Assembly (NCBI GenBank): GCA_022562915.1
Contig: JADFOJ010000011.1
Location: 1 to 52,886, forward strand
Reading direction: 5' to 3'
Origin: Planctomycetota bacterium
GTDB lineage: Bacteria; Planctomycetota; Phycisphaerae; Phycisphaerales; SM1A02
DNA: 52,886 nt
A model generated the notes under the pieces. It worked only from the letters and a program-made list of their open reading frames with translations. It was not told where the DNA came from and did not search any database. This document shows, in pieces, positions 7,809 through 16,689 of this stretch (position 1 is its first letter; each line of letters begins with the position of its first letter). Made by a program: the position numbers and the translations under genes.

Positions 7809-9202
7809 CTAGTCGAAGAACCCCGACACCGTCAGGTCACCCGTGAACAGCTCGATATTCGTCCTCATGTGGAAGAGCGAGGTGGCGGCGGCGCTGCGAT
7901 GGGCGTAGAAGAACTCCAGCACATAGACCTGTCCGTCTACAAGGTCAAGTCGATCCAGCGCCACATACTGCCGCATCGAATTCTCCTGGCCGCCGGAATC
8001 GATGACCAACCAGCCGTCGACAAACACCCAGGCATCATCGCGGCATGCGAACTCGAAGAACTGGTTTCCACACGCGTTGTACGTGAACGATGCCGCAATC
8101 GTATAGGTGAAGAAGTTGTTGTGCGCATCGCCTTCATTGCCCAGCAACTGATCATCGATGGGGAAGAAGCTGTCGGTCTGGTATTCGTAATCACCATCAA
8201 CGTTGCGCGGAAGCGAGATGGTGTGCACCGTTGCCATATTCCCGCCCAGAATGTCGCGAAACCACTCACCGAATGTTCCGGCATCGGTGATGCCGGTGGA
8301 ACCTGGACCAGTAAGGACGCCGGCAGTGTCGGCGGTTGGCACTCCGCAGGCGTCTACTAAAACCTCTGCTTCATCCGGTCCGTCGCCCGTGTCGTGGTGG
8401 TAGACGTTGACTTCGTACACCATCGCGTCGGTGATGACGTCGTACATGCGAAGGTGGAACGAATCATATCGGTCGACGGTGTCATTCTTCGGGAAAGACG
8501 GCGACGGTACGCTCTGTAGAAAGGCCAGGGCGGCGAAGCTGATCCGCAGCTGGGTGAGCGTGGCAGGATCGAACGTGATGTCGAGCCCGTTCCACGTGCC
8601 GCCGGTCTGCAGCACACCGCCGGCCTCAAACGTGTAGATCCCTTGCCCGCCGTTATGGGTATTGAAGAACTGGAGACGCAGGTTGTTCGGATAGGTGCTG
8701 CCGACGATGGTATCGAAGAGCAGGGTCGGTTCGTTGACGATGTCGATGTAGTTGACGTTGAACGTGTCGTCGTATTGGTGCTCATGCATGTCCGGGCTGG
8801 TGCTGATCGAGCTGTAGACATCTACATCGAAGTGACCGCCCGGCAGCCCCCCGTGTTCCGCGGCCATTTGATCGGGCCGGCATAACGATTGATCGGATTC
8901 GCACTACCGTCGTACCACTGGTTCAACACCTTTCGGCCACTACCAGTGAACATCGGTCGTCTGTCGAAGCCGATCATGGGAGCGATATTCCCGGCGAAGT
9001 GCCCTCTTTGCGGCGGTGGAATGAAGGTGCCGAAGTCGGGATGACCGGACGTGAAATCGCGAAGCACACCTCCAAGATTGAGCACATCCGGCGGGACCGC
9101 CCAACTCTGGGCAATGCCGGGCGAACCGGGCATCGTAAACGAGAGGATGCCTGCGAGGCTCAGCAGGCCGTATGTGGCGATGGTCGTTTTGGTTTTGGGC
9201 AT
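7809..9202 (-). pseudogene. Fibro-slime (PA14-like) secreted protein, broken by a one-base slip
   Basis: The start ATG 9202 has GAAGAGGA upstream and encodes a signal peptide ('GLLSLAGILSFTMPGSPGIAQ'-like, cleavage near residue 32). The N-terminal frame 'LRDFTSGHPDFGTF' belongs to the fibro-slime family. Near 8845-8850 the coding strand has a run of six G. One more G would join the frame ending 'KWPRNTGG' to the frame continuing 'LPGGHFDVDVYSS', so the gene is frameshifted there. The rest is intact and includes the fibro-slime/PA14-like calcium-site motif 'DDAWVFVDGWLVIDSGG'. The protein ends 'SGFFD' at a TAG that is also the insertion-sequence target site. An intact paralogue lies at 16690-17616. 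Family members are secreted or surface proteins with suspected carbohydrate or adhesion roles. Confidence 0.8.
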
Positions 9203-9542
9203 CACGTCAGAATCCTCTTCCCGGGAATCGTCTGAGCAGCGGAAGGCATCGGTTCCGGACTGCCAAAGGAGATGTTCGCACGTGTTCTCCCGTCCAGGCC
9301 CGTTGGGGCCTTGCGCATCTCCTCGCTTAAGAAACCTATGATTCGTGGCCTGTCCCGGCAAGCCGCAAGCGCACGAGCAGCGGACCCGGCGCAGGACGTG
9401 CCCGCTCTCAGCAAAGTGGGTCCGGTTCGACGCAAGTGCCGGTGGGGCAATCTGGGAAGTCGGCGGGTTCTCGGCGCAGCCCGGCCAGTGGGTCGAGCAG
9501 CTTCGAGAGGTCACCGGGGCCGATAGGCGAGCGAACCGATCG
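9203..9542. other. Intergenic stretch between fibro-slime and radical SAM genes
   Basis: These 340 bp lie upstream of the fibro-slime gene and downstream of the radical SAM gene, both on the minus strand. I see short GC-rich inverted repeats such as GGCCCGTTGGGGCC near 9298, but no convincing gene or T-tract terminator. Confidence 0.4.
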
Positions 9543-11477
9543 TCAATGGCTCGCCGCGTGCTCCACCCGTTGCCCGGCAGTCCTCTTCGAACCGTTGCCT
9601 GTCTGACCGTTCGGTGCAGATCGTTCTACGGTCAGCGAGATGACGGCCAGGTCGTGATCCGCCTGGCTGCCTCCGATACTTCGCATCGGGATCAGGCTGG
9701 CAGGCTGCTCGTGCAGGCGTTCGATCTTTCGGAACATCAGGCGACACGCCCAGCCGAAGGTGCGGTAGATATTGTGGCCCAGGCCGATGATGCCGATCAA
9801 CTGCATCGATGCCGGCTTGTCGCCGACGTTTGTCTTCTTTCGAAGCAGCAAGGCCAGCAGCGACCCCACGTTGTAGAAGTACAGGTATGCCGCCATCAGG
9901 TTGAGCTGCTTCATCCACGGGTGCTTGTGGTGCGAGGCGATGATGTAGTTGCCGTCGTGCATGTACGGATCGACCCGCCTGCCGCCGACGCGGTCGAAGA
10001 CCTGCCCGGAGGTGTACGTTCCGTTGTACAGCTTCGTGCCGGGCGACGGCACGAGCATCAGGACCTGCAGGGAGACCGCGCCGGCCTTCTTCAGGAGCCG
10101 GATCTGGTTCAGCAGGCCGTAGTCGCTGCCGCGGGTGTACAGCGGCTGCGCATCGTGGTGCATCATCATGGGCATCGGGCAGATGCCGGCGGTCCGGAGT
10201 CGCCGGAACGCCTCGGTGGTCTTGTCGACGGACTGGCCCTTCTTGATGAGCGTGGCGGTCATGTCCTCGACGCCGATCCACAGCGCGCGGCACCCCGCCT
10301 CATGCGCCAGGTCCAGGTGATCCTTCATCTTCAGGGTGTCGTGGATCGTCGCCTCCGTGCCCCAGCGGACCCTGCGGCCGAGCCTGGAGCCGCCGGGCTC
10401 GGCGCGGGCCAGCGTCTCGATGATGTCGAGTGCCCGTGTATGATCGTTGAAGAAGTTGTCGTCGGTCCCGAAGAAGTAGCGGTGACCGTACTCCTTGTTG
10501 AGCCGGTGCATCTCGTCCGCGATCCGTTCGGGGCTCTTGGTGCGGAACTGCCGCTGGTTGTACGCCGGGATCGGGCAATACGGGCAGTTGAACTTGCACC
10601 CGAACGTCATGACGATCGAACTGATCGGGCTGTACTTGCGAACGCGGTCTGCGGGCAGCGCGTGGGTGCCGAGCGTGGCGCGCCGGCCGGGCGGTTCCAG
10701 GAGCCGATACCCCAGGATCGGGTGCGGCAGCTCGTCGAGATCACCCACCAGCGGCTGGATGCCGGTGTCCACCAGCTCCTCGGCCACGCCGTTGCGGCCG
10801 TTGAGCGGGTACACCAGGCCGGGGACTTCATCCAGGGCCCCACTGTCGCGAGCGCGAGCGAACGCCGACCGCATCGATTCGTTGCCGGCGCGGACGGTGA
10901 GCAGGACTTCGAGCAGGCTGAGAAAGACGTACTCTTCGCCGGTCACCACGACGTCGGGACTGGCCGGTTGCGCGGGATCCGTGCTGAAGACCTTGAACGG
11001 CTCGTACACGCCGTGCGAGCCGCCGACGATGATCAACGGCCTGTGCTTCGGATCGATCCGCGATGCGTCGCGGACCATTGCCCTGCACGGCGCCTCGTGC
11101 ATGCCCATGCTCGAGACCATGAACATGTCGGGGACCCTGCCGTCGAGCTGCATCCGCGACGGGCGAAAGTTCCGGTTCCACTGCTGAAGGACCAGGCGCG
11201 TTTTCTCGAACCCGGCGTCCGCCAGGGCCGACCCGATCGCCCGGATGCCCGCGGGCGCCATGCGAGTGTCGGCGTAGATGAACGGCAGCATTCGCGTGCG
11301 ATGGTCGAACGCACACGCGATGACCGTGACGAGGTCGTGCTTCTTCGCAAGCTTCCGCAGTCGCAGGCGAGTGGCGGTCAACTCGCCCGGCTTGAGGAGC
11401 TCATCTCCGCGAGTACGTCGGGGCAGTTCCAAGGTAGGACCTTTATCGGCTTGATGGTTTCCAAGGCGAGACCTCAT
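9543..11477 (-). CDS. B12-binding-type radical SAM protein
   Basis: This 644-residue protein has the layout of cobalamin-dependent radical SAM enzymes. The N-terminal half resembles the B12-binding Rossmann region ('RPLIIVGGSHGVYEPF', then 'DVVVTGEEYVF', as in the BchE/HpnJ/HpnP group). The radical SAM core opens with 'FGCKFNCPYCPI' near residues 292-303, the CxxxCxxC that binds the 4Fe-4S cluster. 'YFFGTDDNFFND' and 'LWIGVEDM' are further family landmarks. The C-terminal 150 residues are basic and partly hydrophobic. The substrate cannot be read from sequence; relatives include methyltransferases of lipids, hopanoids and antibiotics. The ATG 11477 lacks a clear Shine-Dalgarno, and a TTG near 11430 preceded by AAAGG is an alternative. 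No pathway neighbours help. Confidence 0.82.
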   Translation of the reverse strand: MRSRLGNHQADKGPTLELPRRTRGDELLKPGELTATRLRLRKLAKKHDLVTVIACAFDHRTRMLPFIYADTRMAPAGIRAIGSALADAGFEKTRLVLQQWNRNFRPSRMQLDGRVPDMFMVSSMGMHEAPCRAMVRDASRIDPKHRPLIIVGGSHGVYEPFKVFSTDPAQPASPDVVVTGEEYVFLSLLEVLLTVRAGNESMRSAFARARDSGALDEVPGLVYPLNGRNGVAEELVDTGIQPLVGDLDELPHPILGYRLLEPPGRRATLGTHALPADRVRKYSPISSIVMTFGCKFNCPYCPIPAYNQRQFRTKSPERIADEMHRLNKEYGHRYFFGTDDNFFNDHTRALDIIETLARAEPGGSRLGRRVRWGTEATIHDTLKMKDHLDLAHEAGCRALWIGVEDMTATLIKKGQSVDKTTEAFRRLRTAGICPMPMMMHHDAQPLYTRGSDYGLLNQIRLLKKAGAVSLQVLMLVPSPGTKLYNGTYTSGQVFDRVGGRRVDPYMHDGNYIIASHHKHPWMKQLNLMAAYLYFYNVGSLLALLLRKKTNVGDKPASMQLIGIIGLGHNIYRTFGWACRLMFRKIERLHEQPASLIPMRSIGGSQADHDLAVISLTVERSAPNGQTGNGSKRTAGQRVEHAASH

Positions 11478-11640
11478 TCCGGGCCCGGCAGGTCTCGGCG
11501 GAGGTGATGGTAGCCTGTCGACAACGGCGATGGTGCGCGCGTGCGGATCCAGGATGGGGCGAACGCGAGCGACTGCCCGTTCGTGCTAATTAGTGCGACG
11601 GCGCAACAAATAGGAACGTGCCGACGAGAAGGCCGACCCA

Positions 11641-11740
11641 CCTGTGGCGCCAGACACCCACCTGTGGCGCCAGACACCCACCTGTGGCGCCAGACACCCA
11701 CCTGTGGCGCCAGACGCCCACCTGTGGCGCCGGACGCCTA
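11641..11740. repeat. Five tandem copies of a 20-bp unit
   Basis: The unit CCTGTGGCGCCAGACACCCA is repeated five times without spacers. The first three copies are identical, the last two have one to three changes, and partial units flank the array. It lies in the 380-bp gap between the divergent radical SAM and padR genes. The unit is not a multiple of three, so it is not a protein repeat. The rest of the gap holds a short hairpin (GTCAGGC...GCCTGAC near 11773) and the padR promoter. Confidence 0.92.
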
Positions 11741-11804
11741 CCTGTTCCATGGGTGTGCCGGCCACACGCCATGTCAGGCGTGTCAGCCTGACGCCGGGCA
11801 CGCC

Positions 11805-11843
11805 TTGACGGTACTAGTTGTGTCACATACTATGTCAGACATA
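11805..11843 (+). promoter_or_regulatory. padR promoter with overlapping inverted-repeat operator
   Basis: TTGACG (11805-11810) and TACTAT (11828-11833) are separated by 17 bp, a good sigma-70 arrangement. The perfect inverted repeat TATGTCAGACATA (11831-11843) overlaps the -10. PadR proteins commonly bind such ATGT...ACAT dyads at their own promoters, so autorepression is likely (inference). Confidence 0.6.
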
Positions 11844-11859
11844 ACCAGGAGGCACGCCC

Positions 11860-12228
11860 ATGCGGGTCGAACGCGAGCTCATGCGCGGCGCGGGACCGGT
11901 GGCGGTCCTGAGGCTGCTCGAACCCGGCGAAATGTACGGCTATGAACTGGCGAGTGCACTGGGCACGCGCACCGGCGGCGTCCTGGCGATGGGTCACTCC
12001 ACCCTCTACCCGCTGCTGTACAACCTCGAGGCCAAGAAGCTGATCGCGTCGCGGTGGCGCCGAGCGGAGACCAACCGGCGACGCCGCTACTACGCGCTGA
12101 CCGATCGCGGTCGCAAGCGCCTGGCGACCCAGCGCGACCAGTGGAAAGCGCTCGTCGGCGCGCTGACGCGGATCGGCGTCCTGCCGGACACGGCAACGGT
12201 GTCCCTGCGCATGGAGCCGGCGCGGTGA
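11860..12228 (+). CDS. PadR-family transcriptional regulator
   Basis: The protein has 122 residues. The winged-helix PadR domain covers residues 1-90, with 'AVLRLLEPGEMYGYELASAL', 'STLYPLLYNLEAKKLI' and 'NRRRRYYALTDRGRKRL' in the canonical order. Start ATG 11860 has AGGAGG 7 bases upstream. The stop overlaps the GTG of the next gene (GTGA), so regulator and membrane protein are co-translated. In such pairs PadR usually represses its own operon in response to membrane-active or phenolic compounds; the inducer here is unknown. Confidence 0.9.
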   Translation: MRVERELMRGAGPVAVLRLLEPGEMYGYELASALGTRTGGVLAMGHSTLYPLLYNLEAKKLIASRWRRAETNRRRRYYALTDRGRKRLATQRDQWKALVGALTRIGVLPDTATVSLRMEPAR

Positions 12229-14126
12229 GCGAGGAGCCGGCGAATGAACGGACCTGTTTTCGGCGCCTGCGTCTGACACCGCTGCGCGACCTCGTCCGCG
12301 GGCGGCTTACGGGACGGCTGGACCTGGACGCGGTGATCGCGGCCGCGGAGCTTCCGGCATCGCTGTCGCAAGTCGTCCGCGACGTGATCCGCCGCACCCG
12401 ATTGTTCCGGCTCGAGAAGATCGCCGTGGCCCAGGAGCTCGCCGGTCACTTCCGTGACGGGCTGGACCAAGGCGTGTCGCCCGGCGAGCTGGCCCGTGAC
12501 TTCGGCGACCCCGTGCTGGCAGCCCGACTGATTCGCCGGGCCAAGCGCCGCAACCGGCCGCTCGCCTGGCGGGCGACGGTCCGCTCGTTGCAGGCAGCAT
12601 GGGGTCTCTTCGGCATCGTGATCGTGCTGTACGGTATCGCCGCGCTCCGCTTCTTCGCCGGCAGCCCCAACCCGAGCGTGGACTTCCTGTCGCAGATCAA
12701 CGCCGCGACACTGGCCGCACCGACGGCGGATCGCGCGTGGCCGGAGTATCGGGCCGCAATCCTGGCGCTGAAGCGGCCGCCGGAACTGAGCTACCGGCGT
12801 ACACCGCGGCCGGGCGAGCCCGGGTGGGAGGTCGTCGAGAAGTACCTTGCCGGCAGTCACGTGGCGCTCGAACACATCCGTGCCGGAGCCGCCCGGCCGG
12901 TCCTGGGGTACGAGATTGGGTTTGCCATCGCGGCCCGGGACGTGGAACTCTGGCCGGGCCAGGCCGGCATCGTCGTGCCGGCAAACAACCAGATCATGTT
13001 CGGCATCCTGCTGCCTCACCTGGGCGAGATGCGCCGCCTGACCATGCTCATGGTCGACGACGCGCGCCGGGCAGCGGCCCGCGGTGAACCGGACACGGCA
13101 CTGGCGGATATCGAGACCGTGCTCTCAATGTCCGGGCAGGTGCTGGAGTCCGGCTTCATCCTCAACGACCTCGTGGCATTGTCGATGTTCACCAGGTGCA
13201 TCGACGTGGTCGGTGAACTGCTGCACGAGTACCCCGATCTCTTCAGCGACGAGCAACTGACCACGCTGGCCCACCGGCTCGGCGGTCTGGCCGGCGGCGC
13301 GCCGATGCGCGTGTCGATGGAGGGCGAGCGTGTCTCCTTTGCCGATCTCGTTCAGCACTCCTACACCGACAACGGCCGGGGAGACGGACACCTGACGTGG
13401 GACGGGCTGAAGCTGTGGACGCTCCTGCGCGGCACCGTGAAACCGACCGATCCGGTCATGATGGCAGCCGGCCCGGTAGTCGGCGCGTTCGGTGCGTCGC
13501 GAGCCGAGCTCGTGAACAAGTACGACCGGCTGCTGGCCATGGTGCTGACCGACGCGACCGTGCCGCTGTGGAAACGCGGCAGGTCGTCGGTCGACGTGGA
13601 GATCGAACGGATCCAGTCGTCGTTCACCGAGACGGTCAAGTTCCTTCCAATCGCGCTACTCATGCCGGCAATGAGCAAGGTGAGCATCAATGCCGAGATG
13701 CTCACCCAGCGCCGTGACGCGGCGCTGGTCGTGATCGCGCTTCACCTGTACCGGCGACATCACGGCGCGTGGCCGTCGGAGCTTGCGACGCTCGTGCCGT
13801 TGTTCCTGCCGGACGTGCCCCCGGACCGCTTCGACGGCGGGCCGATCAAGTACATACTGCGTGGGGGCGAGCCGGTGCTCTACGTCGTCGGCACCGACCG
13901 CGACGACGACCACGGCCGGAGACCACCACCACCAGCCCACGCCGAGAGTGCCATGGTCTGGCTTCCGCTCGAAGAGCTCGCGCAAGCGGTCTCGGGCACG
14001 GTGCCACATCACACGGTCTCCGATGGTGACTGGGTTCTCTGGCCTCCCGCCGCCCCCGAACCGCTCGGCCCGCCGGACCCCGACAACGCTGCGCCGATCT
14101 ACACCTTCGCACGACATGGGTCGTGA
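12225..14126 (+). CDS. Membrane-anchored protein of a PadR operon, with HAAS-like N-terminus
   Basis: The protein has 633 residues, starting at GTG 12225 that overlaps the padR stop. Residues about 75-105 ('SPGELARDFGDPVLAARLI') resemble the HAAS/DUF1700-type helical segment found in PadR partners. A single transmembrane helix follows near residues 123-145. The long remainder looks extracytoplasmic: alpha-helical, with a C-terminal 'DVPPDRFDGGPIKYIL' segment seen in many planctomycete proteins of this layout. No catalytic motif is recognised. The role is inferred only from the coupling to PadR: a sensor or effector at the membrane. Confidence 0.7.
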   Translation: MSEEPANERTCFRRLRLTPLRDLVRGRLTGRLDLDAVIAAAELPASLSQVVRDVIRRTRLFRLEKIAVAQELAGHFRDGLDQGVSPGELARDFGDPVLAARLIRRAKRRNRPLAWRATVRSLQAAWGLFGIVIVLYGIAALRFFAGSPNPSVDFLSQINAATLAAPTADRAWPEYRAAILALKRPPELSYRRTPRPGEPGWEVVEKYLAGSHVALEHIRAGAARPVLGYEIGFAIAARDVELWPGQAGIVVPANNQIMFGILLPHLGEMRRLTMLMVDDARRAAARGEPDTALADIETVLSMSGQVLESGFILNDLVALSMFTRCIDVVGELLHEYPDLFSDEQLTTLAHRLGGLAGGAPMRVSMEGERVSFADLVQHSYTDNGRGDGHLTWDGLKLWTLLRGTVKPTDPVMMAAGPVVGAFGASRAELVNKYDRLLAMVLTDATVPLWKRGRSSVDVEIERIQSSFTETVKFLPIALLMPAMSKVSINAEMLTQRRDAALVVIALHLYRRHHGAWPSELATLVPLFLPDVPPDRFDGGPIKYILRGGEPVLYVVGTDRDDDHGRRPPPPAHAESAMVWLPLEELAQAVSGTVPHHTVSDGDWVLWPPAAPEPLGPPDPDNAAPIYTFARHGS

Positions 14127-14249
14127 GCGGCGTCGCCGCGTCGCCGGTGGCGGAATAGGGAAACCGCCCTATTTTGCGGCGCTGTCCGCCGGGGACGTAT
14201 CCGGACACACCGCGGCCGCTCTTTGGTTGATATACCCGAGTCCCGATCC

Positions 14250-14378
14250 ATGAAGACAGCAGCCCTATTCGTACTGATCGCCACCACCCCCGTGGGCGCG
14301 CAGACGCCCGGCGATCTCGACGGCGACAGCGTCGTCGGCATCTCCGACTTCCTCATCCTGCCGGGTAGTTGGACCTGA
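14250..14378 (+). CDS. Orphan dockerin-like mini-protein (signal peptide plus one repeat)
   Basis: ATG 14250 begins a 42-residue frame: a signal peptide 'MKTAALFVLIATTPVGAQ' followed directly by 'GDLDGDSVVGISDFLILPG', the calcium-binding half-repeat seen at the C-terminus of many Phycisphaerae secreted proteins. Nothing lies between the export signal and the repeat, so there is no cargo domain. It is either a relic of a larger gene after internal deletion or a genuine tiny exported protein. The repeat is slightly off consensus ('LILPGSW' for 'LLLLGSWG'), favouring a relic. A strong hairpin follows at 14410. Confidence 0.55.
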   Translation: MKTAALFVLIATTPVGAQTPGDLDGDSVVGISDFLILPGSWT

Positions 14379-14409
14379 CCGCAGCGGATTCAATCTCGCC
14401 CCCCCCACA

Positions 14410-14447
14410 GGCACCCCCGTGGCGGCATCGGCCGCCGCGGGGGTTGC
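14410..14447. terminator. GC-rich hairpin between convergent genes
   Basis: An 17-18 bp stem (GGCACCCCCGTGGCGGC pairing with GCCGCCGCGGGGGTTGCC, one bulge and one mismatch) closes on ATCG. It is followed by CGCTTTCT on the plus strand. It sits between the mini-dockerin gene and the end of the aquaporin gene and could terminate both, though the T-tract is poor. Confidence 0.55.
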
Positions 14448-14454
14448 CGCTTTC

Positions 14455-15144
14455 TCAGCCGCGTTTCTCGGCGAATGTAAACCGGTATGCCAGCGATGCC
14501 AGCGCGGCGCCCGCGATCGGCCCGACCCAGTACACCCAATGAGCGTCCCACGCCCCGGCGACGATGGCGGGCCCCAGGCTGCGCGCGGGGTTGAGCGATG
14601 CGCCTGTCAGCGGACCGATGCACAGGATGGCCGCCGCCACCGTCAGGCCGATCGCGAACCCGCCCACCGCCGACGAGCCGCCCACGCCGCGCCGGTCGAC
14701 GGCGGTACCCATGATCACGAACATCAGGAAGAAGGTGGCGATCGCCTCGAGCGCGACGGCGCGGACTGCGTCGGCATGTCCGGATCCGTTGTGCGTCAGC
14801 GCGCCCAGCGTGGCACCCACGTTGCCGACGTCATAGGCCCCCGACATCAGGAGTTTCAGAAGAAACGCCGCCACCGTCGCACCAGTGAGCTGGGCGACGA
14901 CGAACGCGCCGGCACGCGACCACGGCTGCCTGCCCGCCAGCCCCAGCGCGATGGAGATCGCCGGGTTGATCTGGCCACCGGAGATATGCATCGTCGCCGA
15001 GACCATCACCGCGAGGATCAGCCCGTGGGCGAGGGCGATCGCGACGAGGTTCTCGCCCGAGGTGACGATGATCGCGCCGCCGCCGACGAACATGAGGGCG
15101 AAGGTGCCGACGAACTCGGCGAGACACGCTCTGGAGGTGGGCAT
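14455..15144 (-). CDS. Aquaporin / MIP-family channel
   Basis: The product is 229 residues with six membrane helices. The two half-helix NPA boxes are present: 'GGQINPAI' with Asn60-Pro61-Ala62 and 'GASLNPARSLGP' with Asn185-Pro186-Ala187 and the selectivity Arg188. Length and the second-box sequence fit the AqpZ-like water channels rather than the longer glycerol facilitators, but glycerol or other small solutes are not excluded. Start ATG 15144, with GGGAGCACCCC upstream. It is a single gene without obvious partners. Confidence 0.88.
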   Translation of the reverse strand: MPTSRACLAEFVGTFALMFVGGGAIIVTSGENLVAIALAHGLILAVMVSATMHISGGQINPAISIALGLAGRQPWSRAGAFVVAQLTGATVAAFLLKLLMSGAYDVGNVGATLGALTHNGSGHADAVRAVALEAIATFFLMFVIMGTAVDRRGVGGSSAVGGFAIGLTVAAAILCIGPLTGASLNPARSLGPAIVAGAWDAHWVYWVGPIAGAALASLAYRFTFAEKRG

Positions 15145-15275
15145 GGGGTGCTCCCGTGAGGACCGGAGAAGATCACCGGGCCGTCAGTCCGGCCGGGAAT
15201 CCTCCATGAAGGCCCGAGCCGAGTCAAACGTGCGGTCGCTGACGGGTCCCACGGTCATCGTGGCAAGGACGCTCG

Positions 15276-15881
15276 CTACCACAGATCGAAGCGTATCGGT
15301 ATCTCGATCGTCGACCTGACCGGGCGACCGTTCCGCAACGCCGGCCTGAAGGTTGCCCGTCGCACTGCACCCTCCGTGGCTGCTCGCAGGAGTCCGAACC
15401 CCGGATCCCGCAGCACGTCGACGCCCAGGACCCGTCCGTCCGGGCCGACGACAACCTTCAGAAGAACGACACCCTCTTCGCCGCGCCGAATCGAGAGCGT
15501 GGGATAACGCGGTGACGGGAGATCGATCACGTCGATACCGCGATCCACGCCGCCTTCGGACGACCTGCCGGCGTCCAACGGATCCGCGGACCGCGCGAAC
15601 GCCGTTGCAATCGGCACCTCAACGCCGTCCCGGGCGAGCTCGCTCGCCGCTTCGTCAACAGTCCGCTGCACGACGCTCTCGACGGCTTCGGTCACACCGA
15701 TCGCCGTGACACCGGCATCGTGCGGTCTGAATCGAATTTTCGGGTCATCGAGTCGAGCATCGAGTGCCGGCAGCCGGTATGAAAAGGACATCGGGTCGAT
15801 GGCGACTTCGGTCACGAACGCCGTTGCCACGGATGCGGTCGCGATCCTCCTGCTGAACCTGCCAGGAGATACTGACCGCAA
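15276..15881 (-). CDS. TonB-like energy-transducer C-terminal domain protein, N-terminus doubtful
   Basis: The last 90 residues of this 201-residue frame are a TonB C-terminal domain: 'SPRYPTLSIRRGEEGVVLL', then 'VVGPDGRVLGVDVLRDPG', 'ATEGAVRRATFRPALRNGRPV' and 'IEIPIRFDLW'. In intact systems this domain contacts the TonB box of outer-membrane receptors, driven by ExbBD. The usual N-terminal membrane anchor is not convincing; the first 30 residues are only weakly hydrophobic and overlap, in another frame, the barrel fragment of a broken receptor. I infer that a deletion fused the tail of a receptor gene to a tonB gene, so function is doubtful. Confidence 0.6.
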   Translation of the reverse strand: MRSVSPGRFSRRIATASVATAFVTEVAIDPMSFSYRLPALDARLDDPKIRFRPHDAGVTAIGVTEAVESVVQRTVDEAASELARDGVEVPIATAFARSADPLDAGRSSEGGVDRGIDVIDLPSPRYPTLSIRRGEEGVVLLKVVVGPDGRVLGVDVLRDPGFGLLRAATEGAVRRATFRPALRNGRPVRSTIEIPIRFDLW

Positions 15882-16361
15882 GTGTCTCTACGGGCCCGCC
15901 GAGGTCCTCGGCGATGAATTTCCCGTAGACGAGGTCGCGTTGCTGTTCCAGGTCGCGACGAAAGTCGCTTCCGATGGTCGTGCCTCGAAAGCTCTTTGCC
16001 GACACGGTTCGATGCGTCCGCGGGACGTCGTTCTGACGAACTCGCTGGTAGGCGAAGACGAGCCTGGAGTTGCCGCCGAGGAACAGCTCGCTCTTGAGGT
16101 CGGCATCGTGCGGATCAACACTTCGGAGAGATCCCTCGACGAAAGCGTGCCGACTGCGAAAGGGACGTCGAATCGCGTCTGGGGCGTACGGGTCGCCGAG
16201 ACGATGATCTCATCCAGCCGCAGGCGAGTCTCGTCGACGGACTCCGGAGTCGGCCGGTCCTCATCGGCGAGGCCCGACTGCGCGGCCACCCTGGACACCG
16301 GGCACCACCCCAGGAGCAGCATCAACAACCCGATTCGTGGTCTGGATAATCGCATGCGCAC
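15777..16361 (-). pseudogene. TonB-dependent receptor remnant (signal peptide, TonB box and a barrel piece)
   Basis: From ATG 16361 the frame encodes a signal peptide ('IGLLMLLLGWCPVSRVAAQ') and a TonB box/plug start ('LDEIIVSATRTPQTRFDVPF'). After 'LSSRDLSE' (about 16140) the receptor-like sequence continues only in another frame, as 'DLKSELFLGGNSRLVFAYQ' through 'RRDLEQQRDLVYGKFIAEDL' and 'QVQQEDRDRIRGNG', a typical barrel region. The plug domain (over 200 residues) between these parts and the whole distal barrel are missing. The locus therefore suffered at least one large deletion plus a frameshift. The original substrate is unknown. Confidence 0.65.
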
Positions 16362-16689
16362 TGGTGGTCATGATTGGCGCGCCCTGCCGATCGACACCAT
16401 ACTGCAAGGCGGCACCACGACGCCCACGCCCGGAACAGCGATGACGCCCGGGCCCGACGACGAACGCGCCCGCCATCGAGTGTAATCGGACGCTCATACC
16501 CCCGATTCGGCCCTACCCAGGCCTCCCGACCGGCGATGCCGTCGCGTGTGCCCATTCTGCTGAGAGCAGGCAGGCCGCTCGGCGTCTGTGGCTGTCCTGT
16601 CCGGCGGCTTGGATTGACGAGCTTGAATCATACGTTTTGAGTGTATCCGGACTAGGGGAAGAAGGACGACGCAGGAGCAGCAAGACATC
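16362..16689. other. Intergenic stretch upstream of the second fibro-slime gene
   Basis: These 328 bp lie between divergent genes. No gene is recognised. A TTGACG at 16614-16619 could be a -35 for the plus-strand fibro-slime gene, but no good -10 follows at the right distance. Confidence 0.35.

Noticed and set aside
9345-11507. 720-codon open frame opposite the radical SAM gene
   Set aside because: It has no motifs, and the opposite strand carries the CxxxCxxC enzyme.
11641-11740. Possible CRISPR array
   Set aside because: The 20-bp units are directly adjacent with no spacers, and there are no cas genes.
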